Assembly: GCA_035315125.1 (NCBI GenBank)
Contig: DATFYI010000261.1
Location: 1 to 12,851, forward strand
Source of the DNA: DATFYI01 sp035315125
GTDB lineage: Bacteria > Chloroflexota > Anaerolineae > Anaerolineales > Anaerolineaceae
Length of the DNA: 12,851 nucleotides
Direction: 5' to 3'
Of this stretch, positions 6,400 through 12,851 are shown one piece after another (position 1 is the first letter of the stretch; each line of letters opens with the position of its first letter). The position numbers were made by a program, and so were the translations under genes. The notes beneath the pieces were generated by a model. It was not told the DNA's origin. It ran no database searches and worked only from the letters and a program-made list of their open reading frames with translations.

Positions 6400-7289
6400 T
6401 GGATGAGATGGAAATTAAGCAGCAGGTGCGGCAGTTTTATGATCGGGTTGGATGGCAAACAGTCAGCGACGGCATGTATCAAAATGCGCGTTATGAAGAC
6501 TTGCGCCCGGTCGCCCATGAATATATCCATCGCTGTCACCTGCGTGTAAATCGCTATCTCAAACCGGAAGGAAAATATTTGCTGGACGCTGGCAGCGGTC
6601 CTATCCAATACCCGGAATATTTGACTTATTCGCAGGGGTATGACTACCGGGTTTGTGTAGATATCTCGATTGTTGCGTTGGAAGAGGCTCGTAAACGCAT
6701 TGGTCAGCATGGTTTGTTTGTGGTGGCGGACGTTGCCAATTTACCGTTCAAACCAGGCGTATTCGATGGCCTGGTCACATTACATACGTTGCACCATTTA
6801 CCATCCGGCGACCAACCAAAAGCCTATCAGGAGTTGTACCGGGTGTTGATGTCCGGACGTTCGGGGGTGGTGGTCAACGGTTGGACCGAATCTTCGTTGA
6901 TGCGACGCAGTCGCTGGCTGGTGAATTTGATGGAGCAGCTAGGGTCAGTTCTGTCTCATTGGACGGACCCAACTGCTAATAAGATTGCGTCCGAGCCAGC
7001 AGCTGCGGTAGTAAAACCTGACCCGACCGGAACCTTTATAAAAAAGCAGGATGCCAGCAGCCTGCGAGAGCAATTGCAGGGTAAAATGGATTTCGAGATC
7101 AAGGTCTGGCGAAGCGTCAATGTCCGTTTTTTGCGGGCGGTAATCCATCCGCAATTGGGCGGTCGATTTTTGTTGAAAATCCTATACAGTCTGGAAGAGC
7201 GCTTCCCGAGTTATTTTGGTAAAAATGGACAATATCCGCTGGTGGTTATTCGAAAACCGGTTCATTCTGAAAGCGAGGTTTCTCGATGA
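6399..7289 (+). CDS. Class I SAM-dependent methyltransferase
   Basis: The 296-residue protein has a Methyltransf_11-type core. Motif I LLDAGSGP is at 61-68, an acidic residue ending strand 2 at D88 (VCVDIS), D111 in VVADVANLPF for adenine contact, and the post-motif LVTLHTLHHLP at 125-135. The region 155-296 after the core is variable and lacks recognisable motifs. No membrane segment or signal peptide is seen, so it should act in the cytoplasm on a sugar nucleotide or on the growing glycan. Its place directly after the glycosyltransferase (stop and start share one base, TGATG) and two genes after a Wzt with a capping-sensor domain suggests a glycan methyl-capping role, which is inference. 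Start could also be ATG 6408. Confidence 0.83.
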   Translation: MDEMEIKQQVRQFYDRVGWQTVSDGMYQNARYEDLRPVAHEYIHRCHLRVNRYLKPEGKYLLDAGSGPIQYPEYLTYSQGYDYRVCVDISIVALEEARKRIGQHGLFVVADVANLPFKPGVFDGLVTLHTLHHLPSGDQPKAYQELYRVLMSGRSGVVVNGWTESSLMRRSRWLVNLMEQLGSVLSHWTDPTANKIASEPAAAVVKPDPTGTFIKKQDASSLREQLQGKMDFEIKVWRSVNVRFLRAVIHPQLGGRFLLKILYSLEERFPSYFGKNGQYPLVVIRKPVHSESEVSR

Positions 7290-7870
7290 CCGCTCTGGTC
7301 GGATTAGAAACGCATCCCCTTACCGCGCAGCGCTGGCAAGACCTGGAAATGTTGTTTGGCCGGCGCGGCGCTTGCGCTGGTTGTTGGTGTATGTATTGGC
7401 GGTTATCACGATTGGAATTTTCAAATGGGGCTGGGGAAGGGAATCGAAACGCTCTGCACAAGCTTGTCGATTCTGGCGAAGTGCCTGGGCTACTGGCTTA
7501 CTCGGCGGGACAACCAGTTGGTTGGATTTCGGTTGCGCCGCGCCAGGATTTTCCGGTTTTATGCCGCTCACGCATCTTGAAACAGGTTGATGAACAGCTG
7601 GTCTGGTCAATTGTTTGTTTTTTTGTGGCAAAGTCCGCACGGCGACAAGAATTAACCGTCCATTTATTGAATGAGGCGGTACGCTTCGCGGCTGAACATG
7701 GCGCAAAAATTGTTGAAGGGTATCCAATAGACCCGCAAACCGACCAGTATCCGGATGCGTTTGCCTATATCGGGACGGTCTCGGCTTTCCGCCAGGCAGG
7801 CTTCATGGAAATTATGCGGCGTTCTGAAAAAAGACCGATTATGCGCTATTTTATCGAAACACAATCATAA
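7286..7870 (+). CDS. GNAT family N-acetyltransferase
   Basis: This 194-residue protein matches a widespread GNAT subgroup marked by a Cys/Trp block, here GACAGCWCMYW (28-38), followed by VGWISVAPR (78-86), VWSIVCFFV (106-114) and a C-terminal AYIGTVSAFRQAGF (160-173). Such enzymes transfer acetyl from acetyl-CoA, but substrates of this subgroup are not established as far as I know. The acetyl-CoA pyrophosphate loop is unusual: where relatives have R-R-x-G, this reads R-R-Q-E-L-T (119-124), replacing the key glycine by Glu122. It overlaps the methyltransferase stop by four bases (ATGA), so it is translationally coupled. It does not look like PseH, the acetyltransferase of the pseudaminate pathway, though it sits just before the pseB gene. 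Confidence 0.8.
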   Translation: MTALVGLETHPLTAQRWQDLEMLFGRRGACAGCWCMYWRLSRLEFSNGAGEGNRNALHKLVDSGEVPGLLAYSAGQPVGWISVAPRQDFPVLCRSRILKQVDEQLVWSIVCFFVAKSARRQELTVHLLNEAVRFAAEHGAKIVEGYPIDPQTDQYPDAFAYIGTVSAFRQAGFMEIMRRSEKRPIMRYFIETQS

Positions 7871-7917
7871 GCTTAGTCTGCCACAGCTCACATAAATAGT
7901 TTGATGTTGGAGAACCT

Positions 7918-8925
7918 ATGGATTGGAGAAAAAAAGTTGTTTTGGTAACCGGCGGAACCGGTTCATTTGGCAAGATGATGCTGAACGTCATGCTGCGGGA
8001 ATACCACCCGGCTAAATTGATAGTATTCAGTCGCGACGAGTTGAAGCAGCACGACATGCGTATGGTCGGTTTTGACGACCCAAGCCTGCGCTATTTTATC
8101 GGTGATGTGCGGGATGAACAACGATTGCGGCGGGCGTTTCATGGTGTAGACATTGTTATCCATGCTGCGGCTCTCAAACAGGTGCCTGCCTGTGAATATA
8201 ACCCAATGGAAGCCATTAAGACCAATATTCTGGGAAGCAGTAACGTCATCGATGCGGCCCTGGACGCTGGTGTGAAACAAGTTCTGGCGCTCAGCACAGA
8301 TAAAGCTGTCAACCCGGTTAATCTGTATGGGGCAACTAAATTGTGCGGTGAGAAGCTGTTTGTGCAAAGTAATGCTTATGCCGGCGGTCTGGCGACGCGT
8401 TTTAGCTGTGTGCGTTACGGGAATGTCGTCGGTAGCCGCGGTAGTGTTATACCGGTGTTTCTCAAGCAGCGCCAAAACGGCAAAGTAACCATTACAGATG
8501 AACGCATGACCCGCTTTTGGATTACACTGGAACAAGGGGTGCGGTTTGTTATCCGTTGTATCGAGCAAATGCATGGCGGCGAGGTTTTTGTTCCAAAGAT
8601 CCCCAGCATGTCGCTGATGGATCTGGCAAAGGCAGTGGCTCCGGAAACCGATATCGAGATTGTGGGCATCCGGCCGGGTGAGAAACTGCACGAGGTCTTG
8701 ATTTCTGAAGATGAGGCGCGCACGACGGTTGAACTGGAAGATATGTTTGTAGTACAGCCGGCCGAGATGATCTGGTTTGGGCGAGAATGGGAAAAACAAG
8801 GTAAGGCTCTCCCTGCTGGCTTCCGCTATGCCAGCAATACCAACCCGCAATGGCTGACTGTTGCACAAATTCGGAAGATCATCGAACCGATTGAAGCGAG
8901 CTATTTGCAAGGCAAAATGGAATGA
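7918..8925 (+). CDS. pseB: UDP-N-acetylglucosamine 4,6-dehydratase (inverting), PseB
   Basis: PseB removes water from UDP-GlcNAc and inverts C5, giving UDP-2-acetamido-2,6-dideoxy-L-arabino-hex-4-ulose, the first step of pseudaminic acid synthesis (EC 4.2.1.115). The 335-residue length is essentially that of characterised PseB. Signatures are TGGTGSFGK (11-19), AALKQVPACEYNP (84-96), STDKAVNPVNLYGATK (126-141) with catalytic D128, K129 and Y137-xxx-K141, RYGNVVGSRGSV, DERMTRFWITLEQGV and GIRPGEKLHE. The last blocks separate PseB from the FnlA/WbjB dehydratases. A good GGAG ribosome-binding site (7909-7912) precedes the ATG by five bases. A 47-base gap separates it from the GNAT gene, with no clear promoter, so it may begin a sub-operon or simply continue the long one. 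Confidence 0.92.
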   Translation: MDWRKKVVLVTGGTGSFGKMMLNVMLREYHPAKLIVFSRDELKQHDMRMVGFDDPSLRYFIGDVRDEQRLRRAFHGVDIVIHAAALKQVPACEYNPMEAIKTNILGSSNVIDAALDAGVKQVLALSTDKAVNPVNLYGATKLCGEKLFVQSNAYAGGLATRFSCVRYGNVVGSRGSVIPVFLKQRQNGKVTITDERMTRFWITLEQGVRFVIRCIEQMHGGEVFVPKIPSMSLMDLAKAVAPETDIEIVGIRPGEKLHEVLISEDEARTTVELEDMFVVQPAEMIWFGREWEKQGKALPAGFRYASNTNPQWLTVAQIRKIIEPIEASYLQGKME

Positions 8926-9848
8926 GGCGTATCCTGGTCACCGGCTGCAGTGGTCTGTTGGGCCTGAACCTTGCGCTCCAGGCCTGCGATCGCCACACCG
9001 TTATTGGCGTAGTGCAACAACACAGCTTAGACGGTGCACCATTTGCGACGCTAAGACTGGATCTAAGCATGCCGCATGTGTTGGAAACTCTGTTGGATGG
9101 AACAAAACCGGATCTTGTTATTAATTGTGCGGCGCTGGCTGATCTGGATGTGTGTGAGGCAAATCAGCAACTGGCATACCGGCTGAATGCTGTTGTGCCC
9201 GGGGAGCTGGCAGAAATTACGGCTAAAAGGGATATTGGTTTGGTGCATATTTCGACCGATGCGGTGTTTGATGGGCAGCGGGGAGATTACAGTGAAGAGG
9301 ACCAGCCCAATCCGATCAATGTTTATGCCCGCACAAAACTGACTGGTGAGATGGCCGTGGCCTCCGCAAATCCCAAAGCCTTGATTGCCCGTGTGAATTT
9401 TTATGGTTGGAGTCTTTTTGGAAAACGCAGCCTTGCAGAATGGTTCTTTAATAATCTTTCTGCGGGGAATCAGGTGAACGGGTTTACCGATGTCTTTTTC
9501 GGCCCGCTGTTAGTGAATGACTTGGCTGATTTATTATTAGAGATGGCGGAAAAACAACTACAGGGCCTTTACCACACTGTCAGCCCCGCATATTTGAGCA
9601 AATATGATTTTGGCCGGCTATTGGCACGCCAGTTTGGCTTGGATGAGCATCTGATCCAGCCTACCAGCTGGAAAACGGGCGGGCTGTTGGCTGTTCGTGC
9701 ATCCAAGCTGACCCTGCGATCGGACCGGCTCCATCGTGCGCTCGGTAGGACTCTGCCGGATCAGGCCAGCGCCATGCAGCGATTTCATGAACTTTACCTG
9801 CAAGGTTTTCAAAAAAGAATCCGGTCATTTTCACAAAATGTTGGTTGA
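8922..9848 (+). CDS. RmlD-type sugar-nucleotide reductase (SDR)
   Basis: The 308-residue protein belongs to the RmlD substrate-binding SDR family, best known for reducing dTDP-4-keto-rhamnose. The cofactor loop is TGCSGLLG (7-14), followed by DLVINCAALADLDVCE (64-79), HISTDAVFDG (109-118) and the catalytic Y135-xxx-K139 (VYARTK), all intact. It starts inside the pseB stop codon (ATGA overlap), so the two products are made together, and its likely substrate is the 4-keto sugar made by PseB or a later intermediate. This is the position where classical clusters carry the PseC aminotransferase. Unlike WbjC/CapF it has no C-terminal cupin domain. The exact sugar product is unknown. Confidence 0.82.
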   Translation: MRRILVTGCSGLLGLNLALQACDRHTVIGVVQQHSLDGAPFATLRLDLSMPHVLETLLDGTKPDLVINCAALADLDVCEANQQLAYRLNAVVPGELAEITAKRDIGLVHISTDAVFDGQRGDYSEEDQPNPINVYARTKLTGEMAVASANPKALIARVNFYGWSLFGKRSLAEWFFNNLSAGNQVNGFTDVFFGPLLVNDLADLLLEMAEKQLQGLYHTVSPAYLSKYDFGRLLARQFGLDEHLIQPTSWKTGGLLAVRASKLTLRSDRLHRALGRTLPDQASAMQRFHELYLQGFQKRIRSFSQNVG

Positions 9849-9925
9849 GTCGTATACGGTCGGGATGATTGCGCTGCATGAGTTCTTCCGGCTGCAAAGA
9901 AACTCTCAACGAAAGGAGAAAGCAA

Positions 9926-10993
9926 ATGGAAATCCAGATTGGTTCTTATACAATTGGCGATAATCACCCCAGTTACTTCATTGCGGATATCGCCGCTAAC
10001 CATGACGGCAGCCTGGAACGCGCCAAACATTTGATCCGCCTGGCAAAACAGGCCGGGGCCGATGCGGCTAAGTTCCAAAATTTTAGCGCTCCAAAGATCG
10101 TCTCGGATTACGGTTTTCGCAGCCTGGGCGGGCAGCAGTCGCACCAGGCCAAATGGAAGAAACCCGTTTTTGAGGTTTACCATGAAGCTTCGATCCCCTT
10201 TTCGTGGACGCCTGAATTGAAGGCAGTTTGTGATGAGATTGGCATCGATTACTTTTCATCTCCTTATGACTTTGAAGCAATCGATCAGCTGGATGCCTAT
10301 ATGGTGGCGTTCAAAGTAGGCTCAGGGGAGATTACCTGGCCAGAGGCCTTGGAGCATATGGCGCGCAAAGGCAAGCCGGTGTTGCTGGCTACCGGTGCAT
10401 CCGATATCGGGGATGTGCAGCGCGCCGTACATACCATCCTGGCAATCAACAAGCAGTTGGTTTTGATGCAGTGCAATACCAATTACACCACCAGCCTGGA
10501 GAATTTTAAATACATTAACCTGCGCGTCCTGAACACCTATAAGAATATGTTTCCAGACGTTATTTTAGGGCTTTCTGATCATACCCCGGGTCACGTGACA
10601 GTCTTAGGAGCCATTGCACTGGGCGCTAAGGTCATTGAAAAACATTTTACCGACGATACCACCCGGTCGGGTCCGGATCACGGCTTTTCTATGGATCCGG
10701 ATAGCTGGGCTTTGATGATCGAAAATGCCCGTCGTCTCGAGCTTGCTTTGGGTTCGGGTGATAAGTTTGTGGAGGAGAATGAAAAAGAGACAGTTGTTAT
10801 TCAGCGGCGCTGTCTACGGGCTGCTCGTGATATTCGGGCTGGGGAAACTGTAACGCGCGAAATGATCGATGTGCTGCGCCCGGCCGTGCCCGGGGCAATC
10901 CTGCCTTACGAGATCACTTCTGTGGTGGGAGCCTGCACCCGGGTTGACATCCCGGCCGGTAAAGAAATTCGCTGGACAATGTTGGGAGAATAG
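9926..10993 (+). CDS. NeuB/PseI-family nonulosonic acid synthase (PEP-condensing)
   Basis: Family members condense phosphoenolpyruvate with a 2-acetamido sugar to give sialic, legionaminic or pseudaminic acid. The 355-residue protein has the NeuB TIM barrel (about 1-285) and a C-terminal SAF (antifreeze-like) domain (about 292-353). Visible residues are FIADIAANHDG (18-28), K49 in AAKFQ, K130 in KVGSGE, CNTNY (183-187), and the metal-ligand-type histidines H219 (GLSDHT) and H240 (VIEKHFTDD). The usual A-E-I is A-D-I (D21), as in a subgroup of synthases of unassigned substrate. Start ATG 9926 is seven bases after a strong AAAGGAG (9912-9918); ATG 9869 is ruled out because that site would lie inside the gene. 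A 77-base gap precedes it, longer than elsewhere in the cluster. The substrate cannot be told from sequence. Confidence 0.9.
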   Translation: MEIQIGSYTIGDNHPSYFIADIAANHDGSLERAKHLIRLAKQAGADAAKFQNFSAPKIVSDYGFRSLGGQQSHQAKWKKPVFEVYHEASIPFSWTPELKAVCDEIGIDYFSSPYDFEAIDQLDAYMVAFKVGSGEITWPEALEHMARKGKPVLLATGASDIGDVQRAVHTILAINKQLVLMQCNTNYTTSLENFKYINLRVLNTYKNMFPDVILGLSDHTPGHVTVLGAIALGAKVIEKHFTDDTTRSGPDHGFSMDPDSWALMIENARRLELALGSGDKFVEENEKETVVIQRRCLRAARDIRAGETVTREMIDVLRPAVPGAILPYEITSVVGACTRVDIPAGKEIRWTMLGE

Positions 10994-12126
10994 TGCGCGT
11001 TCTGTATTTCACCCGCGACTATACGCCGCATGACTATCGTTTTCTTTCAGCCCTGGCGGGTAGCCAACACCAGGTTTTTTGGCTGCGTCTGGAGCGGCGC
11101 GGTTTACAATTAGAAGACCGGCCGCTGCCGCCCGAAGTCCAACAGATTAGCTGGCGAGGCGGCCAGAGTATTGTGCGCCTGCAGGATAGTGCCGCTCTGT
11201 TTGCTGATTTCAAACGAGTTCTGCGTGTAGTTAAACCTGACCTGGTACATGCCGGCCCAATTCAGACCAGTGCATTTTTAACTGCCGCGGCTGGTTTTCA
11301 ACCGCTGGTCAGCATGTCCTGGGGTTCAGACATGCTGAAGGATGCAGACGGCAGCGTATGGATGCGTTGGAAGACACTGTTCACATTAAAGCGTACTTCA
11401 GTTTTGATCGGCGATTGCCAGGCAGTCAGCCAGAAAGCTGTATCCTTTGGGTTCCCAAAGGAGCGGGTGGTGCTCTTTCCCTGGGGGGTAGATCTTCAGC
11501 AGTTTTCACCGGGCCGTGCTGATGAATTTCTTCAGCGTTTGGGCTGGCAGGACCAGTTTGTCCTGCTCTCGCTGCGCTCCTGGGAGCCAATCTATGGGGT
11601 CGATTTACTGGTGCGTGCTTTTGCCAGAGCCGCCCAGCAAATCCCACAGCTTCGTCTGCTGCTACTGGGGGGTGGATCACAATCCGCGCTCATTCACCAG
11701 ATATTGGCTAAAAATGACCTGTTGGATCGAGTCTATTTGGCCGGCCAGGTCAGTCAAAACGAGCTGGTAAAATTCTATCGAGCAGCGGACCTTTATGTGA
11801 GCGCTTCGCACAGCGATGGCTCTTCGGTCTCATTGATGGAAGCTCTGGCCTGCGGGAAACCGGTCCTGGTTTCCGATATACCCGGCAACTGCGAATGGAT
11901 CACTCCAGGACGAGAAGGTTGGCTTTTTCAGGATGGAAATGAAGACGCTCTGCTGGAAAGCTTGCTGCACGTCTATGATCAGACAGAAGCTTTAAAGGAG
12001 GCTGGTCTGGCTGCCAGGGCTTTGGCTGAAAAAAGAGCGAACTGGACCGAAAATTTTAAAGAATTGTTAAAAGCATACCAACTGGCATGCGATAAGACTT
12101 ACGATAAAGCTGTACGGATTAATTAA
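10993..12126 (+). CDS. Glycosyltransferase, GT4-type (GT-B fold)
   Basis: This 377-residue enzyme starts at GTG, sharing one base with the upstream TAG, with GGGAG five bases upstream as ribosome-binding site. The N-terminal acceptor half includes WGSDML (110-115). The C-terminal donor half includes LRSWEPIYGVDLLVRAF (194-210), a GGGSQS turn (227-231 onward) and the signature DGSSVSLMEALACGKPVLVSD (275-295), in which D275 and E283 occupy the positions of the usual E-x7-E pair. GT4 enzymes are retaining transferases using nucleotide sugars in the cytoplasm. No membrane segment is seen. Its place between the synthase and the cytidylyltransferase suggests action on the same glycan, though GT4 enzymes typically use UDP/GDP rather than CMP donors. 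Donor and acceptor are unknown. Confidence 0.88.
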   Translation: MRVLYFTRDYTPHDYRFLSALAGSQHQVFWLRLERRGLQLEDRPLPPEVQQISWRGGQSIVRLQDSAALFADFKRVLRVVKPDLVHAGPIQTSAFLTAAAGFQPLVSMSWGSDMLKDADGSVWMRWKTLFTLKRTSVLIGDCQAVSQKAVSFGFPKERVVLFPWGVDLQQFSPGRADEFLQRLGWQDQFVLLSLRSWEPIYGVDLLVRAFARAAQQIPQLRLLLLGGGSQSALIHQILAKNDLLDRVYLAGQVSQNELVKFYRAADLYVSASHSDGSSVSLMEALACGKPVLVSDIPGNCEWITPGREGWLFQDGNEDALLESLLHVYDQTEALKEAGLAARALAEKRANWTENFKELLKAYQLACDKTYDKAVRIN

Positions 12127-12127
12127 A

Positions 12128-12851
12128 ATGGGATCAGCACGAATTGTAGCGATCATTCAGGGGCGCATGGCCTCTAGCCGGCTACCCGGCAAGGTGTTAA
12201 TGGATATTGCCGGAGAAGCTATGCTCGGACACGTCGTGGCGCGGGCACGCCAGGCAAAACGTATTGATGAAGTCGTGGTAGCTACAACGAACGAGCCGGA
12301 AGACGTCGCTATTGAAAGATACTGCCAGGAGCGTAACATCCCGGTTTACCGGGGCAGTTTGAATGACGTCCTGGACCGTTTTTATCAGGCTGCTAAAGTT
12401 TGTCATGCCGGGGTAGTTGTGCGGCTGACTGCGGATTGCCCGCTGCTCGATCCAGGCGTGGTGGATCATACTGTCGAGGTATTCTTGGAGAAAGGGGTTG
12501 ACTTTGCTGCCAACCGGCTGCCGCCGCCCTTTAAACGCACCTACCCGATTGGGCTTGACACGGAAGTCTGCACTTTTGCCGCACTGGAAAGGGCCTGGCG
12601 AGAAGCCACTGCGCCGTACGAGCGAGAGCACGTCATGCCCTATTTGTATGATGTGGCTGGGCGTTTCAAGATTTTGAGAGTAGATTACGAGCAAGATTAT
12701 GGCGACCGGCGCTGGACAGTTGATACCCCTGAAGACCTGGAATTGGTTCGGCAAATTTTTGCTCGCTTAAAAGATAAGAACAACTTTAGCTGGCTGGACG
12801 TTCTGGCGATCTTTGTAGCCGAACCGGAGCTGACTCAGATTAATGGCCAAA
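12128..12851 (+). CDS. SpsF-type cytidylyltransferase (CMP-sugar synthetase-like), 3' end cut
   Basis: An open frame of 241 codons begins at ATG 12128, one base after the previous stop, and runs off the right edge. It matches the SpsF/PseF branch of the cytidylyltransferase family (PF02348, COG1861). The nucleotide loop is IIQGRMASSRLPGKVL (9-24), where most relatives have Q-A-R-M-G-S-T. Next come VVVATTNEPED (49-59), TADCPLLDP (101-109) with the metal-binding-type Asp103, and RRWTVDTPEDL (194-204). SpsF proteins are usually about 240-250 residues, so only a few residues are missing. The expected reaction is CTP plus a nonulosonic acid giving CMP-sugar and pyrophosphate, activating the product of the NeuB-like enzyme two genes upstream. 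The pairing is inferred from context. Confidence 0.88.
   Translation, partial: MGSARIVAIIQGRMASSRLPGKVLMDIAGEAMLGHVVARARQAKRIDEVVVATTNEPEDVAIERYCQERNIPVYRGSLNDVLDRFYQAAKVCHAGVVVRLTADCPLLDPGVVDHTVEVFLEKGVDFAANRLPPPFKRTYPIGLDTEVCTFAALERAWREATAPYEREHVMPYLYDVAGRFKILRVDYEQDYGDRRWTVDTPEDLELVRQIFARLKDKNNFSWLDVLAIFVAEPELTQINGQ

Noticed and set aside
7216..7590. A 124-codon + strand frame spanning the methyltransferase/GNAT junction
   Set aside because: It overlaps two recognisable genes in another frame and its product looks like out-of-frame translation with no domain.
7871..7917. Possible promoter in the gap before pseB
   Set aside because: The CATAAA at 7891-7896 has no matching -35 element 16-18 bases upstream; only the GGAG ribosome-binding site is convincing.
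7963..8910. A 315-codon open frame on the - strand opposite pseB
   Set aside because: It is fully antisense to a clearly recognisable enzyme, shows no family motif and no ribosome-binding site in a sensible context. Its openness follows from codon use of pseB.
9880..9905. Small hairpin GAGTT...AACTC before the NeuB-like gene
   Set aside because: The stem is short with a bulge and is not followed by a T-run, so it is neither a good terminator nor a recognisable riboswitch.
9869..9925. Upstream start for the NeuB-like gene adding 19 residues
   Set aside because: The AAAGGAG site at 9912-9918 fits ATG 9926, and family proteins start at this position; the extra residues are not like the family.
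12197..12754. A 185-codon open frame on the - strand near the right edge
   Set aside because: It is antisense to the SpsF-type gene, whose motifs are unmistakable; the antisense product has no recognisable motif.

Overview
The window looks like part of a surface-polysaccharide (capsule or O-antigen-like) gene cluster. Every complete gene is on the + strand. Base composition is moderate by eye, and there are no RNA genes, insertion sequences or CRISPR repeats. The protein flavour (a winged-helix regulator of the EPS-associated MarR type, a Wzm/Wzt exporter, a NeuB-family synthase with the ADIAANHDG motif) fits a Chloroflexota bacterium, perhaps Anaerolineae. That assignment is from memory of family sequences and is only moderately secure.

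Region 1 (1-1105) looks separate from the polysaccharide cluster. The first 13 codons of a divergent gene run off the left edge on the - strand. A 137-base intergenic region carries a promoter for each direction and four copies of a 12-base imperfect dyad, arranged as two pairs with 13-base spacing. A short-chain dehydrogenase (SDR) gene follows. It keeps its nucleotide-binding loop but has lost the catalytic Tyr-xxx-Lys. A probable weak terminator closes the unit.

Region 2 (1110-7870) opens the polysaccharide cluster. A winged-helix regulator has its own promoter with a perfect TATAAT. After it come a GDP-L-fucose synthase-like SDR, an ABC-2 permease (Wzm type), an ATPase with a C-terminal glycan-binding extension (Wzt type), a large KpsC/KpsS-like glycosyltransferase, a SAM methyltransferase and a GNAT acetyltransferase. 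From the permease on, genes are 0-12 bases apart or overlap by 1-4 bases (23 bases if the glycosyltransferase used an upstream TTG), so one operon is likely.

Region 3 (7918-12851) encodes a nonulosonic-acid-like module: PseB (UDP-GlcNAc 4,6-dehydratase), an RmlD-type reductase, a NeuB/PseI-family PEP-condensing synthase, a GT4 glycosyltransferase and an SpsF-type cytidylyltransferase cut by the right edge. In the classical pseudaminate route an aminotransferase (PseC) acts after PseB. Here the next gene is a reductase, and no aminotransferase or UDP-sugar hydrolase lies in the window.

Taken together, the cluster appears to make activated 6-deoxysugars (a GDP-fucose-like sugar and a CMP-nonulosonate-like sugar), assemble and perhaps methyl-cap a glycan in the cytoplasm, and export it through the ABC transporter. 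The most interesting points are the PseB-reductase-NeuB-SpsF arrangement, the KpsC/S-like transferase beside a CMP-sugar module, the catalytically degenerate SDR, and the paired operators.
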